Shown one piece after another: positions 1-6,800 of a stretch of DNA of 64,000 nucleotides. How positions within the stretch are numbered: position 1 is the first letter of the stretch; every line of letters starts with the position of its first letter. The stretch comes from Echinarachnius parma (lineage: Eukaryota; Echinodermata; Echinoidea; Clypeasteroida; Echinarachniidae). Position numbers and translations under genes: made by a program. The notes under the pieces are model-generated. The model was not told the origin of the DNA and did no database searches. It was given only the letters and a program-made list of their open reading frames with translations. The stretch is from assembly GCA_037951105.1 (NCBI GenBank), contig JBAMJV010007487.1:1-64000 (forward strand). Direction: 5' to 3'.

Positions 1-263
1 ATTTGGGCAATATCTGACACTTTACAGGTTCACCTTTAACATTTGTATCATTTTTGTTTTTCTTCAAAGTTCAAAATCGTAATATATATTTTCTCCTAGA
101 TAAGTCAACAATGTGATCACTGAAAAAAGTTTTCCTTCACTATTGATGTTGCCCTTAGATTAGAATGAATGAGTTATTTAAAGAAAGACCATCTTCACTT
201 AACCTCTCTATTCAACTGTCTAATTATGTTTTATCTTCTAACAGTATTCCATTTCACTCTAAG
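1..263 (+). other. PRPF19 intron sequence at window edge
   Basis: AT-rich sequence upstream of the first recognisable exon copy. No coding similarity or repeat recognised. The U-box exons must lie further left. Confidence 0.6.
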
Positions 264-361
264 TGGGTAAAGCCAAGACAACGAACAGCAATCAGTATTC
301 CAGCCATCCTCAAGCTGCTACAAGATGAGTGGGATGCTTGCATGTCGCACAGCTTCACTAT
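264..361 (+). pseudogene. Decayed copy A of PRPF19 exon 651-869 (5' half)
   Basis: Reads [31 protein letters not shown] against [10 protein letters not shown] and so on in the real exon. It lacks about 7 bp near its start and diverges abruptly after 361. In the aligned codons about five differences are synonymous and four are not, so the copy was probably constrained for a while. It has an AG in front but no matching donor. Confidence 0.85.
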
Positions 362-460
362 CCTTTGTATTGTAGCTGCTAAAAATATCTACCTGTCTTT
401 CTCTGTCAAATTTATAAGTGTTATTTGTGTTGGACTACCGTACAATTTGTTTGTATTTAG

Positions 461-530
461 TGAGCCTGTTGGTAAAGTCGAGGCCACATTTCAGCCAACT
501 TCAAACTTCTATTTGAATGGGATGCCTGAA
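461..530 (+). pseudogene. Decayed copy B of PRPF19 exon 651-869 (5' part)
   Basis: Preceded by the same acceptor context (gtatttag against ctatttag). The opening tgagcctgttggtaaag matches the real tgagcccgttggtgaag, and gaatgggatgcctg near 516-529 matches gaatgggatgcttg. The middle is deleted and diverged. It lies 197 bp after copy A and 190 bp before the real exon. Confidence 0.75.
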
Positions 531-650
531 AGTATCTTTAGTATCTTTACTTTACTCTTTGTCAGCTGCTCCCAATAGTATCTTCTTATTCCCCTATCTC
601 GATCAAATTAATTAGCGTTAGTATTGTGTTTGTCTTTTTCTTCTATTTAG

Positions 651-869
651 TGAGCCCGTTGGTGAAGCCAAGACCACCAACAGCCACCAGTATTCCAGCC
701 ATCCTCAAGCTGCTCCAAGATGAATGGGATGCTTGCATGTTGCACAGCTTCACCCTACGTCAGCAGTTACAGACGGCTCGTCAGGAATTGTCTCACGCCC
801 TCTATCAGCACGATGCTGCGTGCCGTGTCATCGCTAGGCTCACCAAGGAGGTTACCGCTGCTCGTGAAG
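651..869 (+). CDS. PRPF19: PRPF19 exon: coiled-coil/tetramerisation segment
   Basis: Acceptor ttctatttag at 641-650, donor GTATAT at 870. It enters with two bases of a Val codon and leaves with one base of an Ala codon. The translation runs from SPLVKPRPP to KEVTAARE, the most conserved central part of Prp19. This is the first authentic exon in the window, and the earlier look-alikes at 264 and 461 are degraded copies. Confidence 0.95.
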
Positions 870-3800
870 GTATATATCTCGTAAAACTCATTTTAAAAAT
901 GTGAAGACTTTTATGTAAAATGCATTACCGTAAAACTCCGTGTATAAGACGCACTCGTGTATAAAACGCACCCCCAACTTTCTATTAAAGATAAATAAAA
1001 AAAAAATAAACCTTTTTTTTTTTTTTTTTTTTAGAATTTTTTTTTTAATGAATATTCATATATTCATGAGGTAGCAATGCTCATTAAATATGCAAAATAC
1101 TAAATTCATTAATAACTTTTTTGTTGAGAAAAATGTATAACCACTGTTTAGAAAATTGAATATTAAATGAGTGCTGCTACTCATGAATATCTGAATATTC
1201 AATTAGTAGCAGTGTTACTGCTTAAAAACTTGCATTTTGTTTTGCTAACCACTATAATTTATGTAGGAAAAAGGTATATTTTGATAAATGTTCCCCCTTA
1301 TATAAAGCTCTTGTCATTTTTTTTTTTTTTTTTTTGGCTGTACCTGCCCCCACTTTGAAAATTTTCCGACGGAAAAAAAGTGCGTCTTATACACGGAGTT
1401 TTACGGTACCTAAGATTTCACTTCATGTGAAATTCATGCTAGGAGTCGTATTACATCCTCTATTGGCATGACGTTGCATGCCGTGTCATTGCTAGGCTCA
1501 CCAAGGAGGTCACCACTGCTTGCAAAGGCATGACAAAAATAGATGAAATGTTGGAGCTTTTAAGGGGCAAAGGGGAATTAAATTTTGATAATTAATGGTA
1601 TTTAAAAAATATCACATTAAAATTGATTGCATATAAAAGAACAAGCTTTGAAGCTCCACAGCTGCAGCACATTCCTTGACCCATGGTAGCATTAGTATCT
1701 TGTGAAGATATTAAGAATGGATCCTTGACCCATGGTAGCATTAGTATCTTGTGAAGATATTCAGAATGGATCCTTGTCTTTCTCTGATGTGATCGTCACT
1801 TTTTTGGCTTCACAGTGTAATTGTTCTCTCCAATCTTTGCCCATGATTTCTCCAAATATTGTCAAGATGTATGGACAATTAATGTCACTTTATGTTTAAA
1901 GATTATATGTTCATACTTGATCTGAACAACTTCATTTTTTCTTAGCTCTGGCTACCCTGAAGCCCCAGGCTGCTCCGGGCATTGTACCTGGTGCTGCCAT
2001 CACTGCTGCTGCAGCTGTACAGCCATCCGCCATGCCTGAACCAATGGAGGCTGCTGAGGCCGGTCCTATGGGCATGACTGAGGACATCATACAGAAGGTA
2101 AGTTGAAATTAGAATAATACTCATTATTTATAGTAAGTTGAAGTTGGAACTTTTCTGTGGCTAAGACAACTAGTGAAGGTAATGCTGCCACCCCTTTCAG
2201 CTGCAGCCATCCAGCAATCTGTCGTGCCTGAACTTATGGAAGCAGCCGAGGCTGGTCCTATGGGCAAGACTACACATCATACAGAAGGTAAGCTAAAATT
2301 ATAAGTTTTCTGAAGCTGCTGCAACCAACCATGTAGTGTGAACTTGTATGTAGCCAAGAAAACTAGTGAAGTTAATGCTTAAACAAATTTGGAGTTAGAA
2401 CTTGTCAGTAGCTGAGTAGTGAGAAAACAAGTGAAGTTAGAACTTGTCAGTAGCTGAGTAGTGAGAAAACAAGTGAAGTTAGAACTTGTCAGTAGCTGAG
2501 TAGTGAGAAAACAAGTCAAGTTAATGCTGATGTGCCTGCAACTGTGGCCGTCCAACCATCGCCGAAGCATGTCCTATGTGCATGACAGAGGACATCATAC
2601 AAAAGGTAAGTAGGAAGTTAGAACTTGTCTTTTTTTTGTACAAATTGTGAAATGAATGCTTTACTCAATGTATTTGTTGTTAGAACTTGTCTGTAGCCAG
2701 TACAACCAACCATGCAGTGTGCCTCTGTATGAAGTTTTGTATAGGATCACCCCACCCCTTATGTTTTGGCCTCAGGTATCTTCATATTGCAGATCTAATG
2801 TTGTATAATATCTTGAAAAAGGGGTTTTTAAAATAGAGGGATTCCTTCATTTGTTAAAAATTGAAATGACTAATGTTAAAATTTTTGTATTTTTTGCACT
2901 ATTTCTTATTCAACAGCTGCAAGAGCGTGCCAACGTGCTGACTGCTGAGCGTAAGAGGCGAGGCAAGAAGGTTCCAGATGAACTGGCTCCATCAGAAGAC
3001 ATCAGGAACTACAGACCTAGAGCTTCTCATCCTGTGAGTACTAGTTTGAATACCTCACTCTGCTTCTGTGTTTGCCTTTCTCATACCATCTCTGTTCTGT
3101 CCTTTATGTTCCCTTTCCTTCTCTTTATATCACTTTTGTAACATAATTCAAATTGTAACTTCAGATTTAAAATTCAAGGTATAACTCTGATATAAAATGA
3201 TTGGTGAATAATGAAAATGTGTACACAAATTGACAGATTATTTATACGTAGTATTACAACTACAAGTAGTTTGTTATTTACATTTGTATACACTTGTTGA
3301 ATATTCACAATTGCACTGACTTCTCACAGGTCACTCCTGAATGATTAACTTGTTAATTATTTTTGTCTAAATAAAATGTTTTATTTCTAACTTACTATTT
3401 CTGACTCAAGGTTTCAAACATATTTGATTTAGTTAATTTGAGTCTAGATGCTGGTCCCACAGGTGAGGAAGAACATTGAAGATGTTAAAAATAGTATGTT
3501 GATTGTGTGGATATTACATGTTTTGATCTAATCAAGGATTGCATGCCTCCCAGGGTTCCGTTTCCTAAAAGGGTCTTGTCTAAAGACTCTTTAACTGTCA
3601 CGTGACTATGACTGAATTACATACGTAATGTACGTAATTCAGTCATAGTCACGTGACAGTTAGGACGGTCTGTAGATAAGACCCTTTCATGAAACAGGGC
3701 CCAGATTCACAGTGTACTTATACAAGATCTGCTTCCTTTGTTGTTACAGGGTCTGCACAGTGCCAGTATTCCAGGCATCCTTGCCTTGGACCTCCAGGCC

Positions 3801-6800
3801 TCGGACACATCCAAGGTCCTCACAGGTAATTTACATTTCCGGGCTCTCCCTTAAAGTAATCCATGAACTTTGTCAACCAAAATCACTTGGAGCTTTCAGA
3901 TTTCTATTGTACCTTGTTGTTTTAATTTGTACTCAGGGTGTTGTTTTACATATGTGTCACAAGATATTATTATCTTAAAAGAGAAATCTGACAAGTGGTC
4001 CTAAATTATTTCCTCATAACACTAGTAACATGTGAAGTATCATTAGTATAAAGTTTCTTTGTAGCCTTTGTTATATTTTATGAATTATTTGTAGAAGTAA
4101 CTTGAAGGGTCACTACAAGAAGCCAACATTTTGCATGTTCTTGTGATAGTTACTGTAAACTACTACTACTACATGTAACTTTAATCTCATGTCAGTTTCT
4201 AATGTCTCTTTGAGAAACTATTCATATTGGGTTCAACAAGGACATGAAGCAAATGGTGGCTATTCTGAAGTTTCTCTGTCTTACATTGTAGAAGTTGACT
4301 ACTAGTTTCTCTGTTATTACTGTTTTCTTACATCAGTGCCACACCAATTTCTGAGTTGTAATGTAAGTTTGTAAATGCTTAAATTTGTTTTCTTTTTCCT
4401 TTTGTAGGTGGTGCTGACAGGAATGCTGTTGTGTTCAACAAGGACACGGAGCAGGTGACGGCCATCTTGAAGGGACACACCAAGAAGGTCAACAACGTCA
4501 TCTATCATCCTACAGAGGTGAGGGAATTAACAGCTTTAGAATGTAAATGTAGAATATAACTGATTGAATATAGCATGAGAGTAACCGCTATGTTGTGGTA
4601 TATTTGTTCAAGCCTTCGTCTTTCAATACGAAGAGAAAATCAACAGCTTTGTACTAGTATATTGGTTCGGGCCTGTCTTTCAGTGTGAGAGTCGTGGGTT
4701 CAATTCCCAACTGCGTCACGTGTGTCTTTCAGCATTACACTTATCCACAGTTGCCGCTCTCAGCCCAGGTGTAGTTAATGGGTATTTGGCAGGAATTAAT
4801 TTCTCGTAATGCTTGAGTGCCCCATCATGGCAGTTCTGCTAAAGCCAAGGTAATAATGCTCCGAGTGCTTTGAGACACCTGTGCTAAACTGCTATATAGA
4901 AATGGACTATTATTATTCAAATGATGTCGAATAAAACTGACCGAGTGTTGGTTGAGAATTTCAAAAAGACTTCTTGTAATTGATTTAATGGAGGAGCTGT
5001 AATAGAATTGATTTTTCATCAAAGATTTTACTAAAGCCAGCATCATAATTTTGTGAATTGAATTTAAATTTTGTACTACACATTACATTACAAAAATGTT
5101 ATGTTACTCCAGGAACAATATGAAACATATCTTTCATGAAGATCCTCCAACTTGAAGAGCTCTGCACCATATATATCATAACCCTGAACTGCTAATGTTT
5201 GGCAAACTAGTTCTTACAAGTATCTTCTACGCTTCCTTTCCTTACTTTCTGTACATAGGATGTGGTGTTCACCTCGTCACCCGATGCAACGATCCGCATC
5301 TGGCTTACCCAGAATGCATCATGCTCCCAGGTGGTCCGAGCCCACGATGCCGCTGTGACCGGTCTCAGTCTGCACGCCACTGGAGACTTCTTACTCAGCT
5401 GCTCCGAGGACCAACACTGGGCTTTCTCTGACATAGCAACAGGACGTGTCCTCACTAAAGTGTCTGATGATTCAGTTGGAAGTGGTAAGAATGTTTATCT
5501 TATAGCGTTTTAAAACTTACAGATTACGTGCAATAGGTTAGTAAGGTTCAGAAAGTATTACTATTTTTTACTCAGCTGCTCTGAGGATCAACAATGGGCT
5601 GTCTCGAACATAGCGACTGGAAGTTTACTAACCAAAGTGTCAGAAGATTCAGTTCGAAAAAGGTAAGAACATTTATTCTGTAATGGTTAAAAAAGTTATT
5701 GATTACTTGCAGACTGGTTAGGTGCTGAAAGTATTCCTAGTTTCTACTCAGCGGCTCTGAGGATCAACAATGGGCCTTCTCTGACATAGCAACGGGACTA
5801 GTCCTCACTTACGTGTCTGATGATCAGGTTGAAAATGGGCAAAATGATTTTAGGGCACCTGTAACCAATGAGTATAATTTTTTTGGTTAAGACTTTAGAT
5901 CTGTAAGGAATGCACCAAATGTATTTTCTGGTCCCTTTAGACCAATCAGTTGCTCTAGACATCTGAAAATGATTCATGATATTTTCTCTTTCCTTTGCTT
6001 TGACTCGCCCAGTTGCACCACAGTCTGATCTTTGGTACAGCATGATAAAGATTGGGAATTGAAAGGAATGCACCAACGTGGCCAACTTTTACCCAATTTT
6101 AAATCCAAATCATTCATGATTTTCTCTTCCTTGTAGCGTTGACTTGCGCCCAGTTTCATCCTGATGGTCTGATCTTCGGTACTGGTACGGCAGACAGCGT
6201 GATCAAGATCTGGGATTTGAAGGAATGCACCAACGTGGCCAACTTCCCCGGTCATTCTGGACCGGTCACTGCTCTGGCCTTCTCTGAGAATGGTTACTAC
6301 CTGGCAACGGCCGCCGATGATGCCATCGTCAAGCTCTGGGATTTGAGGAAACTGAAGAATTTCAAGAACATCACCCTGGAAGACAACTATGAGGTAGGTT
6401 TTTGTTTTGTTTTGCCTAATTGATTTTTATTTCCAGGCCATCTGAGCTAAATAGCAAATGTTGAATTTGTAGAATAGTGAGGAATATCTCTTACAAGATC
6501 TTTATAATGCAAGTCAATGTAGCAGAGCTTTAGAATCTGGCAGATCCTTCGTCTAGGCAGAGGATCTACCAAATTCGAAAGCTCTGCTACATTGACTTGC
6601 ATTTGATTACACTTGCCTTTATTAATGGATAAGTAGTTTTTACATTTATTTAAGATATTTATAAGTGAGTAATCTTTCAATGATCATGATGTGAAAGCAA
6701 TCCCATTCTATAAGAAAATCGAACATTATACAGTTGTTAACTGGTGGTGGAGGGAATAGCACGGAATTTTCCACTCCGAGGGATTTTAAATGTTATTGAG

